Made by a program: the position numbers and the translations under genes
Notes under the pieces: model-generated
Told to the model about the DNA's origin: nothing
The model's input: the letters and a program-made list of their open reading frames with translations, nothing else
The model's database searches: none
Part shown: in pieces, positions 47,485 through 58,396 of the stretch
Position numbering within the stretch: the stretch's first letter is position 1
How the letters are laid out: every line of letters starts with the position of its first letter
Assembly (NCBI GenBank): GCA_959347315.1
Contig: OY365806.1
Location: forward strand, 37,232,505 to 37,296,504
DNA from: Bimastos eiseni
Lineage: Eukaryota > Annelida > Clitellata > Crassiclitellata > Lumbricidae
DNA: 64,000 nucleotides
Direction: 5' to 3'

Positions 47485-48681
47485 CTGCCACAAACACAAA
47501 ACGTCTCTTGGATAAAAGACGACACAAATGGTCTAAATGTCTCAAAATGTAAAACATATCACAGTCTTCCACTCTCAAAGTACATCAGTTTACATCAAGC
47601 CAAACACATAAGAAAAAAGGCAACAGTTCAAAGTGATTGAATCAGATCCTCACATTTAATACGATTCAGATAACCCACGTGATTAAGGAACTTATTACTT
47701 AATGAAACTGAAATGAAATAATACTTTCAAATAACATTCTGGGACAAATAAGAAGAACGATAGTCAGCAGGGACAAGAATATTATCCTGAGCCTATATAA
47801 AGCACTAGTCAGACCACACAAGTGTGGTGCCCATACACGAAACAGGATAAGTAGTGCTGAAAAGAGTGCAGAGGAGAGCTACAAAGATGATAAGAGGAAA
47901 CAGAACATTGACATACGAGGAGATATTAAGGAAGTGTGGACGAACAACATTGGACAGAAGAAGAGAAAAGGGAGATCTAATCTAGACATACAAGGTCATG
48001 GCAGGCTAGGAGATAAAAACATCATCGAGGTTCTTCCAACTGGTTGACAGAGGTGGCTTAAGAGGACACATGTAGTAAAAAGTCTATAAGAAACCAGAAT
48101 GAGCCATAAAACAAAGATTCTTCAGCAGCAGGGTGATTGCATAGAATAACCTGAGTGTAGAGATAGTTTCTGTGCAGACAATAAACAGCTTCAAGGCCCG
48201 GCTAAGGACTTTGGGCTATAATTGAGATTGGTACTATAGGGGTGGTTCTCACATAGGCCTCAGTCTACTGAACCACCTAACACCCAGTTATTATTATTAT
48301 TATATTATCATAAGACAAATGGCTTTTAATACCATAATGTTATGCCTTGAGCTTCAAATCACAGCAACAAAAAAGTTAAAAATCAATCTGAGCCTTCTCC
48401 ATTGGAGCTGCACATGTTACCTCTGACCAATCAAACCAGGTTTTATAAATCACTCTTGAAGTCATTTTCCTCCAGCCATGACTGGCAGAGCTCATAGGTA
48501 GATTTCTTGAAGTGGTGCTATACAAGTCCCAGAATGAGTGCAATTCCTTTTCCTTTAGCCATGACTGGAGAACTCCTAAGTAGGTATCAAGAATTGGCAC
48601 CATAGGAATCCAAAGAATGAATGAATGAATGAATGATGCAAAGCTCTTAATCTATGCACGAAAAACTGAGTCGCTCGATAC
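47485..48681 (-). other. SNRNP200 intron between exons B and C
   Basis: It contains the LINE at 47720-48240, a TTA run at 48290-48308 and a GAAT run at about 48614-48637. I found no sequence for the roughly 16-residue block expected between the flanking exons. Confidence 0.55.
47720..48240 (+). mobile_element. LINE reverse transcriptase C-terminus in SNRNP200 intron
   Basis: The + strand gives IRRTIVSRDKNIILSLYKAL, VRPH, KRVQRRATKMIR and RKCGRTTLDRRREKGDLI, then a FKARLRTLGY-like end. This is the C-terminus of the same LINE type as 22690-23935. It is antisense to the host exons and broken by stops. Confidence 0.85.
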
Positions 48682-48859
48682 CTGGTCGCCGAGCGCATCC
48701 CAAATGAAGCTGAGCAGCATCTCATAAGTTTGTCTCGTTTCCTGTGTCTTCGGTTGATAAATAATTCCAACCATTTCCTCAATTCCCTCCGACAGAAGCG
48801 CCATCCTCTTCATCTTTATCTTCACCATGTCGTACTTTGCCTCGTCTCCTCTCTTTCGC
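48682..48859 (-). CDS. SNRNP200: SNRNP200 (Brr2) N-terminal exon B
   Basis: The acceptor TTTAAG and donor GTATCG bound 178 bases. The first base completes a Lys codon begun by exon A, and 59 codons follow. Peptide blocks [31 protein letters not shown] and [19 protein letters not shown] match the human [20 protein letters not shown]...LLSFIQAALGDQ region almost residue for residue. Such conservation, with correct phases, argues that this exon was under selection until recently or still is. Confidence 0.92.
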
Positions 48860-48965
48860 CTTAAACGACAAAGAATTAGGGTCGAGGTTGAATGGTAATG
48901 GGGCTGAATTAAAATAGGGTGAGGGTTGAAAGGTAATTGGGCATTGGTTGAAATTTCAATATGTC
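48860..48965. other. Degenerate TTGAA.GGTAAT short repeat
   Basis: GGGTTGAAAGGTAATTGGG-like units recur two to three times between 48880 and 48950. It is intronic. Confidence 0.45.
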
Positions 48966-49439
48966 TAGGAACCGACTGGGTAGACAATTTCCACTGGGTA
49001 CCGAATCCAAATATTTGTGAGTGTACTATTTGTTGGATCCCGGTACGAACGGACTAGTAGTGGGTCGCTACAAGAGCAGCCAACCCAGCAAGTACCATTG
49101 CTTCGTCAATCGTAGTCATGTACGGCAAAGCTTAAAATTAGTATAACATTATAATTTTGAGACCAGATATAATATAAATGATGCCATGGTGTTGCATAGA
49201 AGCCAGAAAGTTAAGAAATATAGATGCTATTCACTATACGATCTTGGACATTAGGTAGTACTAAGTAACATCAATGAAATTATTTATCGAATAACAAATT
49301 CTTTAATTATATTTTAAATTCTGGTAACTATCTATTTGTGTGTGTACTATTTGCCAAGGCGAATACTTCCAAATAGTTACCAAAAATATTGGATATTCAG
49401 CTGAGGCAAGTGTCCGAGGTGATTTACGGTCGATCCCTA
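48966..49439. mobile_element. hAT-type MITE, copy 2, in SNRNP200 intron
   Basis: It is inverted relative to copy 1 at 11551-12232. It begins TAGGAACCGACTGGG and ends CGGTCGATCCCTA. The flanks AATATGTC (48958-48965) and AATATGTT (49440-49447) are an 8-bp target duplication with one change. Shared interior blocks include GTAGACAATTTCCAC and GGCGAATACTTCCAAATAG. At 474 bp it carries internal deletions relative to copy 1. Confidence 0.85.
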
Positions 49440-49879
49440 AATATGTTCACTTCTTGATATTTCGTAAAGATACCGCAGAATGACCAAATTAGATTATACT
49501 ATCTTTACCTAAAGTTTCTTGAATAGATAAAAAAATTATTATTATTACAGTTTGCCGCATGACTGCAATATATCTTGCAACATGTGGTAAAAAGTTTACA
49601 CAGCAAATTCGGAGATGGGAGGGGGTACCTTCCTCCAAATTGGTTCAGTTGAGCTGGAGTCACTCTAGTCACCTTTCTCATGCCACAGTGCTGTTAGTAT
49701 CAACAATAACAGTCCACAAAACCCTGTCAGAGCTTGCGTGTCATCCAATCACTCAGCTCACAAGCCCAATTCCATCACCGTATCTAACATCTAGTATTGA
49801 CCAGAATCATCCAGAATTAGGTGAATCCCACCCACAGAGCAAGTAACCATGTGAGTCAGGCTACCAAAGGGACACTTAC
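49440..49879. other. Intronic sequence, no gene called
   Basis: A 95-codon open frame on the + strand (49559-49846) has no motif. From about 49812 the sequence is the flank shared with the duplicated exon region at 51341. Confidence 0.5.
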
Positions 49880-50040
49880 TTGGCCTTTTTCTCCTCCATC
49901 ATCGGTGGCCTTGCTCGCTGAGCATTGTCACCAATTTGAGCGACATGGAGGACTTTGGGGCTAAGAGGCAGAACCTCTCCCGTTGCTTCACCTCTTTGAT
50001 CAATCAATGTTTGATCTGCTTGCAAAACAGGATCCAAATT
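49880..50040 (-). CDS. SNRNP200: SNRNP200 (Brr2) N-terminal exon A
   Basis: A TTTCAG acceptor and GTAAGT donor bound 53 codons plus two bases. The peptide LDPVLQADQTLIDQRGEATG, then EVLPLSPKVLHV, QIGDNAQRARP and EEKKAK matches [23 protein letters not shown]...MGDKAQRTKP...ERRAK of human SNRNP200. The two leftover bases plus the first base of exon B give Lys, joining the conserved KRKR stretch. The first coding exon was not found upstream. Confidence 0.88.
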
Positions 50041-50756
50041 CTGAAACAACACAATCATCATTTCCAATTGGTGCTTAAAATCCTGCCTGACAAGACCACA
50101 TTTTATCGAATCAAATTACGTCTCTAATGCATTATACACAAGACAAATATTGATGATTGCCGCTATGCAAAACCTTATTCTAAAATCATAATCACTTTTT
50201 TCTCCTTTATTATTATAATTGTGAAGCTGACTAAAATATCTGTCAACCGATGCAACATTTTATTCCAAAGCACAGAATTGACCTCAAAATAAATTTCAGA
50301 GACAGTTCATCACGAAATACGCCTCATTTAACATTAGGGATGTTAATTGATAACCGGAATACCGATTATCGATTTTGAAAACGATAATCAGTTTCTGTCA
50401 TTTGCAAAATGATAAGCAAATTTTTTCGCCTGACTATTTATCTCACATGTCCAGGATTAGTTCCCAAGGAAGGGCTCAAGTCGGTCAACTTCAAAAGTAC
50501 AGACACGGCCAAGCGAAATATTTTCCGGCCACGTCTTCCAACAGGGCAATTAACACTTTGAGCGCGACTGACGTAATAATACGTCAATCATTTCACATCG
50601 CAGCATGCGACTGACGGTAACTGGCGTCATTCAGCATGATCAACTACATTGCTATAAAATTGGCTAATCAGCGTCCTGGGAATCTTTTCTACTGCATCTC
50701 AGATGCAAATATAACTGCCTGGTGCATAACGATGCATGCTGTTGTAACCTGAAGCC

Positions 50757-50789
<33 letters not shown>

Positions 50790-51410
50790 CACGCAGTCTC
50801 TTGGCAGCCTCTTACAAGGCGGTCGTGGAAAGTTGTATCAAGGGAAAAATATATATGTTCATGGTATGTAAGGATTGTGTTTGTATATAATACTATGTAT
50901 ATATGCTAGGTATATGATCATACGGATAATACGTATATGCTATGTATGCACTGTGTATGCTATGTATATGCATGCATGTACTAACAGAAAGTTCAACACG
51001 TGGTGCGTATTGCAAGCTAGAGCATAGCGATGAACGTTTTAGTGATGTATGCTCTGTCGTGCGTCAGCATCCTAGCCGTCTGTTAGCTATCACGACTGGC
51101 AGGACAACACTATGAAGTACAATGCATAGCGACGGGGAGAGTTTGAAAGACGAATGCTGTAGGCTTCTGTTTGTTACAGATTAGGTCACAATGTGATTTA
51201 AACATTTCGGTTGAATAAAAGATCACAAGAAGAGTCACTATTGGCAACGTCCCCCAAACACGAAGAGACCAGTCAACAGATCAACATCCAGAACTGATGG
51301 CTGGAGCATTATTCAAAGTTATTAACCTAGTATCTTATCCAGAATCAGGTGAATCTCACCTACAGAGCAAGAAACCGAGGTGTCAGTCAGACTGTTAAAG
51401 GGACACTTAC
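50041..51410. other. Sequence between the two exon A copies
   Basis: A hAT-like terminus, TAGGGATGTTAATTGATAAC, lies at 50337. A TTAA followed by CACTTTGAGCGCG at about 50549 could be a piggyBac-like end. An (AT)n microsatellite is at 50756-50788, and TATGTATATGC-type repeats are at 50880-50975. None is bounded on both sides. Confidence 0.45.
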
Positions 51411-51544
51411 TCAGCTTTCTTCTCCTCCCCCATTCGAGTGACATGGAGGACTGCGGCACTGAGAGGCAGAACCTCTCCCGCCGCTTCATCTCTAGTTATT
51501 TGATCAACTAATGTTCGATCCGTTTGCAACACAGGATCCAAACT
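51411..51544 (-). CDS. SNRNP200: Duplicate of SNRNP200 exon A
   Basis: A second copy of exon A has the same TTTCAG acceptor, GTAAGT donor and exon phase (44 codons plus two bases). It encodes LDPVLQTDRTLVDQITRDEA, then GEVLPLSAAVLHV and EEKKAE. It lacks 11 codons present in exon A but keeps a TRDE stretch nearer the human sequence that exon A has lost. Flanking intron sequence is also duplicated (51341-51700 against 49812-50196). Either could serve as the working exon, or the pair could be alternatives. Confidence 0.8.
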
Positions 51545-51779
51545 CTGAAACAACACAATCATCATTTCAAATTGGTGCTTAAAACCTGCCTAACAAGACC
51601 ACATTTTATCAAATCAAATGACGTCTCTAATACATTATACACAAGACAAATATTGATGATTGCCTCTATGCAAAACCTTATTCTAAAATCATAATCACTT
51701 CCAAAACAGTAAAGATCTACATCGTCCAAGAGACCCAAGACATGCCAAGGGAACTTTAGTAAGTAACCCTTGCCAGTAA

Positions 51780-52428
51780 GGGGCCGTCCATAAAGTACGT
51801 ACGCTCAGAGGGGGGGTCCAGGAAAAGCGTATGTTTGCGTATGAGGGAGGGGGTCGCTCAAAAGAAGTACGTACGCAGAGAAGTACATACGCAGAGATAA
51901 AAAATTATGATGTGAAATACGTCGTATCTGTTGTCATGTGTAATTATTACCAACATTCTCTTTTATACTGTTAACAAAATTTCTTAAATTTTATTTAGAA
52001 CTAATATATGATCTAGTAGCATAAAATGAACAAAGTTTTATACAGTAAATTAATAAGTTTTATTAAATGAAATATTAATCTCTCAGGTAGCCAAATCTGC
52101 AAAATTTAAAATAAGCAACATCTAAAAACTGAATTTCGATCCGATCAGGTATATCCATCTTCATGTTAACAGTCTGGGAAGGGGCCGTCCATAAATAGTA
52201 CGTACGTAGAAAACTACTTGATCTGTGTTTTATTGACGGCTACATGGCTACCATTTGTGAACTATAGCACTATAGCCGGTGAAGCAAGTCGGGGGGGTGG
52301 TGGTTGCAAAAGCGTACGTACTTTCGGGGGGGGGGGGGTGTCAAACGTACACCTTGCAACAGGGGGAGGGGGGTCCAAAAAGTCAAGTTTTCGGCATACG
52401 TACTTTATGGACGGCCCCTAACGGTTTA
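51780..52428. mobile_element. GGGGCCGTCC MITE(s), possibly nested
   Basis: A left terminus GGGGCCGTCCATAAAGTACG lies at 51780, another GGGGCCGTCCATAAATAGTA at 52181, and one right terminus, the inverse (CGTACTTTATGGACGGCCCC), ends at 52428. Poly-G stretches follow each terminus (AGAGGGGGGGTCC and GGGGGGGGGGGG). The simplest reading is a 248-bp copy at 52181-52428 beside or inside a broken copy. No coding capacity is present and the superfamily is not assigned. Confidence 0.75.
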
Positions 52429-52556
52429 AGATGGCTCGATGGCGCCGTGGTAAACAATATGGCAGTCACAGAAAGGGATAAAATAGAGAGCAAATATGTG
52501 CACAAATTTTTATGACGAGACGCCCTTCTGCACAGGAACATGTTTTCCAAGTGCTT
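52429..52556. other. Spacer between MITE copies
   Basis: Unique-looking sequence with no feature I can support. Confidence 0.4.
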
Positions 52557-53045
52557 ACGGGGCCGTCCACATATTGCGTACGGTGTGAGGGGTGTTCAAA
52601 TTTCGGCAATTTTGTGTACGGGTGCATAAGGTGGGGGAGGGGGTCCCCAAAATATGTACTTACGCAAATATAATTGTCTAATTATGATGTTCACAATACA
52701 GAATATAAAAATCAGAACTGTAAACCAAATCACAGACTATATTCCTGCTTAATAAATTTTATTTAGCATTAAAACTGTTTTAATGCAAGTGTTGTTAGTG
52801 TTTTAATTCTTCATAACTGTTAACAAATTTAAACTGTTAAACATGATGCTTAACAAAAATAAATAGCCTGTGGTTAAATCAATGTCTTATAGATGTTTAT
52901 AGCTATTTAACCTTTGCAATGGGGAGGGGGTAGAGCTCAAATGTAGTACGCATCGGGGAGGGGTCCACAAAATGTATGCGGTGCACCAGAGGGTAAGGGG
53001 TCCGAAAATCCGATTTTTGCATACGTAATATATGGATGGGCCCTG
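52557..53045. mobile_element. GGGGCCGTCC MITE, diverged copy
   Basis: It begins near 52559 with GGGGCCGTCCACATATTGCG. Its right end, the inverse of CAGGGCCCATCCATATATTACG, closes near 53044. G-rich subterminal blocks (GGGGGAGGGGGTCC near 52632 and GGGGAGGGGGTAG near 52921) echo the family pattern. The interior is AT-rich and non-coding. Confidence 0.7.
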
Positions 53046-53466
53046 ATTTCGATTTTCACCCACATTTAATCATGGCTAATTTCTGACACTCATAAATATA
53101 TTTTTCTTTTGCAGTTCATTTTTAACCTTGCAAATATTGCTTGCATTCCATAATAAGAGTACAATTCTTTTGCCTTCAATGTTGTGTTGATGAACTATTA
53201 GTTTAGCAGAAGCAATAGAATTCTGTAGAATTCATAGCAATCTAATTAACACAATTTCGATGTGGCCTTATTGTTTATCTAGGTAGGGGTAGAAGCAAGC
53301 GACCATAAACCGGTAAATGTGTATTTTAACATATTTTATTACTGACCATTTCGCCCACATGTATTTTAGCATATTTAGTTATTTCATTGATTATATCGTG
53401 CATTTTACTGTAGCATGCATCTCATATTGGTGGATTTGAGTGAATAGATGCCCACCTGAAGGTTAA
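53046..53466. other. No recognisable gene
   Basis: AT-rich sequence ending in the TTAA target (53463-53466) of the element that follows. Confidence 0.5.
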
Positions 53467-54100
53467 CCCTTTAACGACTGGTCAGCGTCAACAATTAGGT
53501 AATCCTGTATTTTAGGTGGTTAAATTATTTTGAAGCAAATTTTGCTCTTCAAAACAACTTCCATTCAAGTCTGATTCTTTTTATCAATCCTGCTAACGCT
53601 TAAGCATATTTTTCTCATCAATAAAACATCCATTTAAACATTTTTTCTTCGATACAGCTTCGATTTAAGTATAATTCTATTCATCAATTCCGCTTCAATT
53701 TACGCTTATTTTGCATGAATCCAGCTTCTATTTAAGAATAATTCTTTTCATCAATTCCGCTTCCATTTAAGCATAATTTTTTCATAAATCCAGCTCTATT
53801 CAAAAAGATTATTTTCTTCAATCCCACTTTCATTAAAACAGATAAGTTTCATCAATTCAGCTTCTATTTAAGTATGTTTTTTCATCAATCCAGCTTATAC
53901 TTATATATTTATTCAAATTGTTTTAATCGATCCTGCTTCTACTTCTGTAAGCCTCTGAGCCATTTCAACATTTCTAATGACTGTTAACATTGTACAGTAA
54001 TCAAAATTCAATTGAACAATTCAAAATAATTTAACCACCTAAAATACAGGATTACCAATAATCATGCCTCATATTTTACCACACGCTGGTCGTTAAAGGG
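53467..54100. mobile_element. piggyBac-like MITE flanked by TTAA
   Basis: Both ends read CCCTTTAACGAC inward and both are flanked by TTAA (53463-53466 and 54101-54104), the piggyBac signature. A second inverted block containing AATCCTGTATTTTAGGTGG lies about 30 to 45 bases inside each end. The 634-bp element has no transposase. Its interior is filled with the roughly 35-bp minisatellite described next. Confidence 0.88.
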
Positions 54101-54620
54101 TTAAATGGAGCCGGGATCAATGAAAAGAAGACTATGTAAGTAGAAACTGGATTGATGAAAGGAATTATGCTTAAATGAAACCTGGATCGATGAAAATATA
54201 ATGCTTAAGTAGATGCTGCATTGTTGAGAGAATGACGTTTAAATGGAAGGGATCAATGAAAATAAGACTGTAAGTAGAGGAGGATCAACCAGAATCATCG
54301 AAACCAGAATCCTCGAAAACGCTGAAAAGGTCAAAAAGCCCGATTTCCCGAAAACAGCAATTTACTATTGAGAAACGCTTAACTGTCTAAAAACAGCACA
54401 ATGCATTCATCAATCCAGCTTCTGCATGAATTCTTTTCATCGATCCAGCTTCCATTTAGGCAGAATCCTTTTGATCAATCCAGCTCCGTTTTTGGGGATT
54501 AGGCAGAAATCAGTTTCGAGGATTCGAGTTTCGGCGATTCTCTACGCACCCAGTAGAGGCTGTACTGATAAAAAGAAGTATGCTTAAATGGTAGCTGGAT
54601 CCATGAAAAGAAATAGTTCA
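53536..54620. repeat. Dispersed ~35-bp minisatellite, orientation-switching
   Basis: The unit contains AAGCTGGATTGATGAAAAG and then a TTATGCTTAAATGG part. Here it runs inverted at 53536-53960, direct at about 54105-54290, inverted at about 54405-54485 and direct at about 54565-54620. Units vary by substitution and small indels. The same family recurs at 55540-55600, 56565-56590, 59925-60540 and 60800-61030. The piggyBac-like MITE's right TTAA is the TTAA of a unit. Confidence 0.85.
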
Positions 54621-54729
54621 TGCGGCGTGAACAGTTCGGGAGCACATTTCATCTTGCTTACACGAACATTCTACGTTACATTGCCAAACTCTATCTAGAT
54701 GGATGTAGATAACTACCCATTCTATCCGG

Positions 54730-56196
54730 GGGCACGGGTAAAATGCTGATTTGCTGATCGGGGTAGGTAAAATGCTGATTTGCTGATCGGGGTAGGTAAA
54801 ATGCTGATTGGAACTTGCTGATTGGTCAGCATTTTACCAAGAACACAATCAGCAAGGTGAATGGTAAAATGCTGATTTGTAAAATTAACAAACAGAGTGT
54901 TTATGAAGCCTGTAAGCCTTATTGGTCTCAATAACAACAAACATAGTTCATGAAGCATTGATCAATGTACTAATTGCATTAATGACAGTTAATTTGAACT
55001 TTGTTGTCTTAAATATAGTCATTATAGTCAACAAACAGACAGCACTGTTTATGAAGCATTGATCATCATAGGCCTGCTAATGTATTAGTCAAAGTTAATC
55101 AGAACTTCGTTGTCTTCAATATTGGTTTAAATAATAATAACAGACTTAGTTCATAAAGCATTAACATCAACAAACAGACAGCACTGTTTATCAGTAAAGT
55201 CAATCAGAAATAGTTGACTGACCCTAGACATCATATACCTATAAATATAAACCTACCCAATGACATTTGGAAAGTTAGGATACATTTGATTTGAATATAG
55301 TGAAAACATGAGTGATATCTACGAGTTATTTACTACTCAAGCAGTAAAGGCAACTGAGAATCGACCGACAAGTGGACCAATTATTCATGGTGAGAAGATG
55401 TTCAGAAGGATGACTGAAAAGTTTATAAATATTGTTGGGGTTACTGTGGATCAGCAAAATAAGAAAATGTGGTAATGATCTATGCAACAGAATATATTTC
55501 CAGGTAAAACCTTAATTTAGCATAGTAAATTACCTGTGATATAATTCTTTTTATCAGTCTAACTCCCATTTAAGCATCATTCTTTTAATCAAACTCACAA
55601 ACTTATGACACTTCTTATTCACACACAAATACTCGATTGTTGTCCATTAAATGTACTGGATCCCATTTATGGAATCTTCTCACAACATATTCAAGACCAG
55701 CCAAATATTAGATTATTTAAGAATAAACTTTGGCTGTGTTTGCATGAAGACACCTCTATATCATCCAAGCAAACAAACTCACACTAAATCCACAACTCTC
55801 TTGTCTTCACCATCATGGGCACTCAGGAACCGACTCTTTCCAACAACCACTTGTTCGTATTCAGCAAAGTCACATTACTATCACAGTGTTGCAGAGCAAG
55901 AATGGCAATCGGTGTAACTAACACCATAACCAAACGCCCACATACATTTGTGAAGTGTGCAAGTAAAAATTGCTCATGAATTTCTGTATATTGTTGATGT
56001 TTAGTAGTGCTAACTGAAAACATCGTTGACAGAAAACAATATATAGGCCTAAATCCATGATATGTGCAAATGAAAGTTGTTCAATAGTTTCTTCAGATTT
56101 GATATGTACAAATAAAAGTTGTTCAAAAGTTTCTTCATATTGGTGTTTATAAAAACGAATATCAGCAATCAGCGAATCAGCATTTTACCCGTGCCC
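54730..56196. mobile_element. Non-autonomous DNA element with 9-bp target duplication
   Basis: Flanking TCTATCCGG is present at 54721-54729 and 56197-56205 exactly. The termini are inverted repeats of about 29 bp with one mismatch, starting GGGCACGGGTAAAATGCTGA. The left end continues with tandem GCTGATTTGCTGATCGGGGT-type iterons to about 54870, some inverted. Inside, a roughly 150-bp segment with CAAACAGACAGCACTGTTTA is tandemly repeated (54890-55210). The 9-bp duplication suggests Mutator-like or Merlin-like transposition. No transposase is recognised. Confidence 0.88.
55308..55475 (+). CDS. Short open frame inside the 9-bp-TSD element
   Basis: Fifty-five codons run from an ATG to TAA. The peptide starts MSDIYELFTTQAVKATENRP and continues charged and hydrophilic. 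I recognise no domain. It could be a leftover first exon of the autonomous parent or chance. A further 88-codon frame at 55651-55917 with Tyr/His/Ser-rich sequence lies downstream. Confidence 0.3.
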   Translation: MSDIYELFTTQAVKATENRPTSGPIIHGEKMFRRMTEKFINIVGVTVDQQNKKMW

Positions 56197-56205
56197 TCTA
56201 TCCGG

Positions 56206-57638
56206 TAATCTGGCAATCCTAGATAAAGCCAAAAAGCGATTCGCGAAGTTCACTTAGTACTGCTTTGTTGCCTATTGTGATAAACGCTATTAAATCAACA
56301 CAAGCACAGTGCTAACAAACAATGAAGCATGGTAGTCTTAAATAGGAAAAGATCAATAATTGTCAATAATGTCAAGATGTCAATAATTATTATTAACTCT
56401 GGTTCGAAGTTACGCGGCATAAAAGCTTCTTATAGCTCGATCAACGATCAATAATAGCAAAGGACAGAGAAGTCAGAAATTATTGTCAGTGTACTACTCC
56501 CAAATTTATATAGCGCAAATTTTACTACATAACAAAATGGGGCGTTGATGAAATTAGTAATTGGTAGCTGGATCTATGAAAAGTAATTGCAATCGTAATC
56601 AAGTATTTAAATAGCGCGACCTTAGTTAGTGACGTTGCCGCTCCGGGCCAGTATCTTCGTTGAAAAAGATGGCAATTTTAAGTGCTTACAGAACTAACAA
56701 GGGGTCAATGAAGAATTATTTCAGAGTCATGGAGTAGTTATTATTATAAAACGGTCATACGTAACACGTATAAACAATACACAACGAATCGTGCACAAAA
56801 GCGCGTAACAGAAAAGTCGAGTCATAGTAATTATTATTAATCTTGAGGTTAATTTTGAAGGGTGATATAGTGTCGAACATTTGCAAATAAAGCTGTACAT
56901 GTGGTGCCTCGCGTGGCTGTCAAACAGTTATATTCGACTTTTGTTGAATTTGCATTTTTGTCATGTAATTTTACTGCGTAATTATCATTTTGAATAGCAA
57001 TGATCATTTAGGCACCCACCATTTTGGAGTCGTAGAAAACAAAAAAAATAGTTACAATTCCAACAGGATATGACGTAATTAAAGCGTCATTGGAAAAACT
57101 GATAAATTGCAATTATTTAGCGCTAATACCCACGAGTATGTACGTCTGGAGTTATCGATTAGTACGATTGCTTATTTATAAGGCCCATTTCGCCGCCCAT
57201 TGAAGTTCTCATAAGGAAATGAGTAAATTATGGGCTATTCGATCACGCTCAATAATAATTGAAATCGTGTGAAGACTTGAATGATGATGTATCAATATGG
57301 CGGAAGGTTGCCACAAGACTCTACCATATACGACTCTACCATCTTTGCTCTAAGCAAATCAAGTAACTAGCAAAGATGGCATTCCAGCACACACAAAGCG
57401 ATGGCACAGACATTGAAGAAAATATTGCAACTTCCGGCGTAACCTCCAGAATACAAAAATTGCGAGCATGCCTACACGCAGCACATGATACATATCTATA
57501 GGTCTATTATTTCAATATTCATTTTCAAATGTAGGCTTTAATATCGCCTTTCATAGGTGACTCTAGACCTAAGTCTATTTATATTCAAAGCGCTCCCAAC
57601 TCCAACCTCGACAAACAGGTATGAAGCCGTCCATAAAT
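56206..57638. other. Gene-free; short open frames only
   Basis: One minisatellite unit lies near 56565-56590. A 41-codon frame from an ATG at 57376 follows an ATGGCGGAAGG-type context but ends at a stop with only a weak donor. No gene is called. Confidence 0.45.
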
Positions 57639-57765
57639 TACGTCACACAATTTTGGACTATTTTTGACCCATCCCCTCCTTAGTCACACGCCGTCACAAA
57701 TGCCCTGACCCCATTAGCCTACATATAACGTCACAAATTTCTGACCCCACCCGCCGAAAGAATCA
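57639..57765. mobile_element. GCCGTCCATAAATTACG MITE remnant
   Basis: GAAGCCGTCCATAAATTACG followed by TCACACAATTTT, with repeated GTCACAAAT and ATAACGTCACAAATTTCTGA, is a diverged relative of the 51.8-53.0 kb MITE family. Its right end is not clear. Confidence 0.55.
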
Positions 57766-58163
57766 TCTGTCCAGAATGTAAAAGCAAATTTTCTTATAAT
57801 CAGGCGCCATATAAGAAAAGTAACTAGGCCTATAACTATAATAATACTTAATATTATATAGTAGAACGATGACAAATGGAGAAAGTTTAATTATTACACT
57901 GTCTATGCATAGGCCTACCACAAGATGAAAAGCTTTGGTTGAATCATTGCATTTAAACAAATGTTTATTTATTCAATTACTTGAAACAATTCAAACTTGA
58001 TGCTTTTCCATTCTCTCACGGTGAAGCAAAAATGAGCACTGCTTCATCGAATAGGCCTAGGCCTAAATAGGGAGCGCTTGGATCTCATCTATCGAAAGGC
58101 TATAGGTACTCAGAGAATCCTCCGGCCCTGAAGCGATATGTGAACTCGACTCAGCACACACAA
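57766..58163. other. No recognisable gene
   Basis: Contains several TAGGCCTA octamers (about 57826, 57911, 58055 and 58061). Nothing else is supported. Confidence 0.45.
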
Positions 58164-58384
58164 GACTTAAAGACTTTGTTCTCTTTTTTCGCACCTAGAA
58201 CCAAATTCGAGATTGGGCGATAGACCTACGCGATAGTCAGTCGGGTCAGAAGGGTCAAATCCAGTTTTCTTATATACGAGGTCGGATGATGTCATGTTTA
58301 TGTGTTTCTGGGAGCTTAGATTGGCATAGGGAGATACTGATGAGTAATGCTAAAATTGGTGCGAAAAGAGAGCACAAAGTTTTT
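58164..58384. repeat. Inverted repeat, ~25-bp arms
   Basis: ACTTTGTTCTCTTTTTTCGC at 58164 onward is inverted at 58360-58384 (GCGAAAAGAGAGCACAAAGT) with two differences, and TAGAACC/GGTTCTA lie just beyond. The 220-bp unit may be a MITE or the outer edge of the minisatellite complex that follows. Confidence 0.7.
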
Positions 58385-58396
58385 AAGGGCCGGTTC

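Noticed and set aside
47305..47499. An isolated 64-codon - strand frame beginning with Met as a small gene
   Set aside because: It is an SNRNP200 exon with an acceptor at 47485. The Met and the codons before it are intronic.
53536..54620. CRISPR-like array
   Set aside because: Units are contiguous and degenerate without unique spacers, orientation flips, and the genome is animal.
57376..57501. 41-codon frame as a first coding exon
   Set aside because: Ends at a stop, the donor is weak, and no matching protein is recognised.
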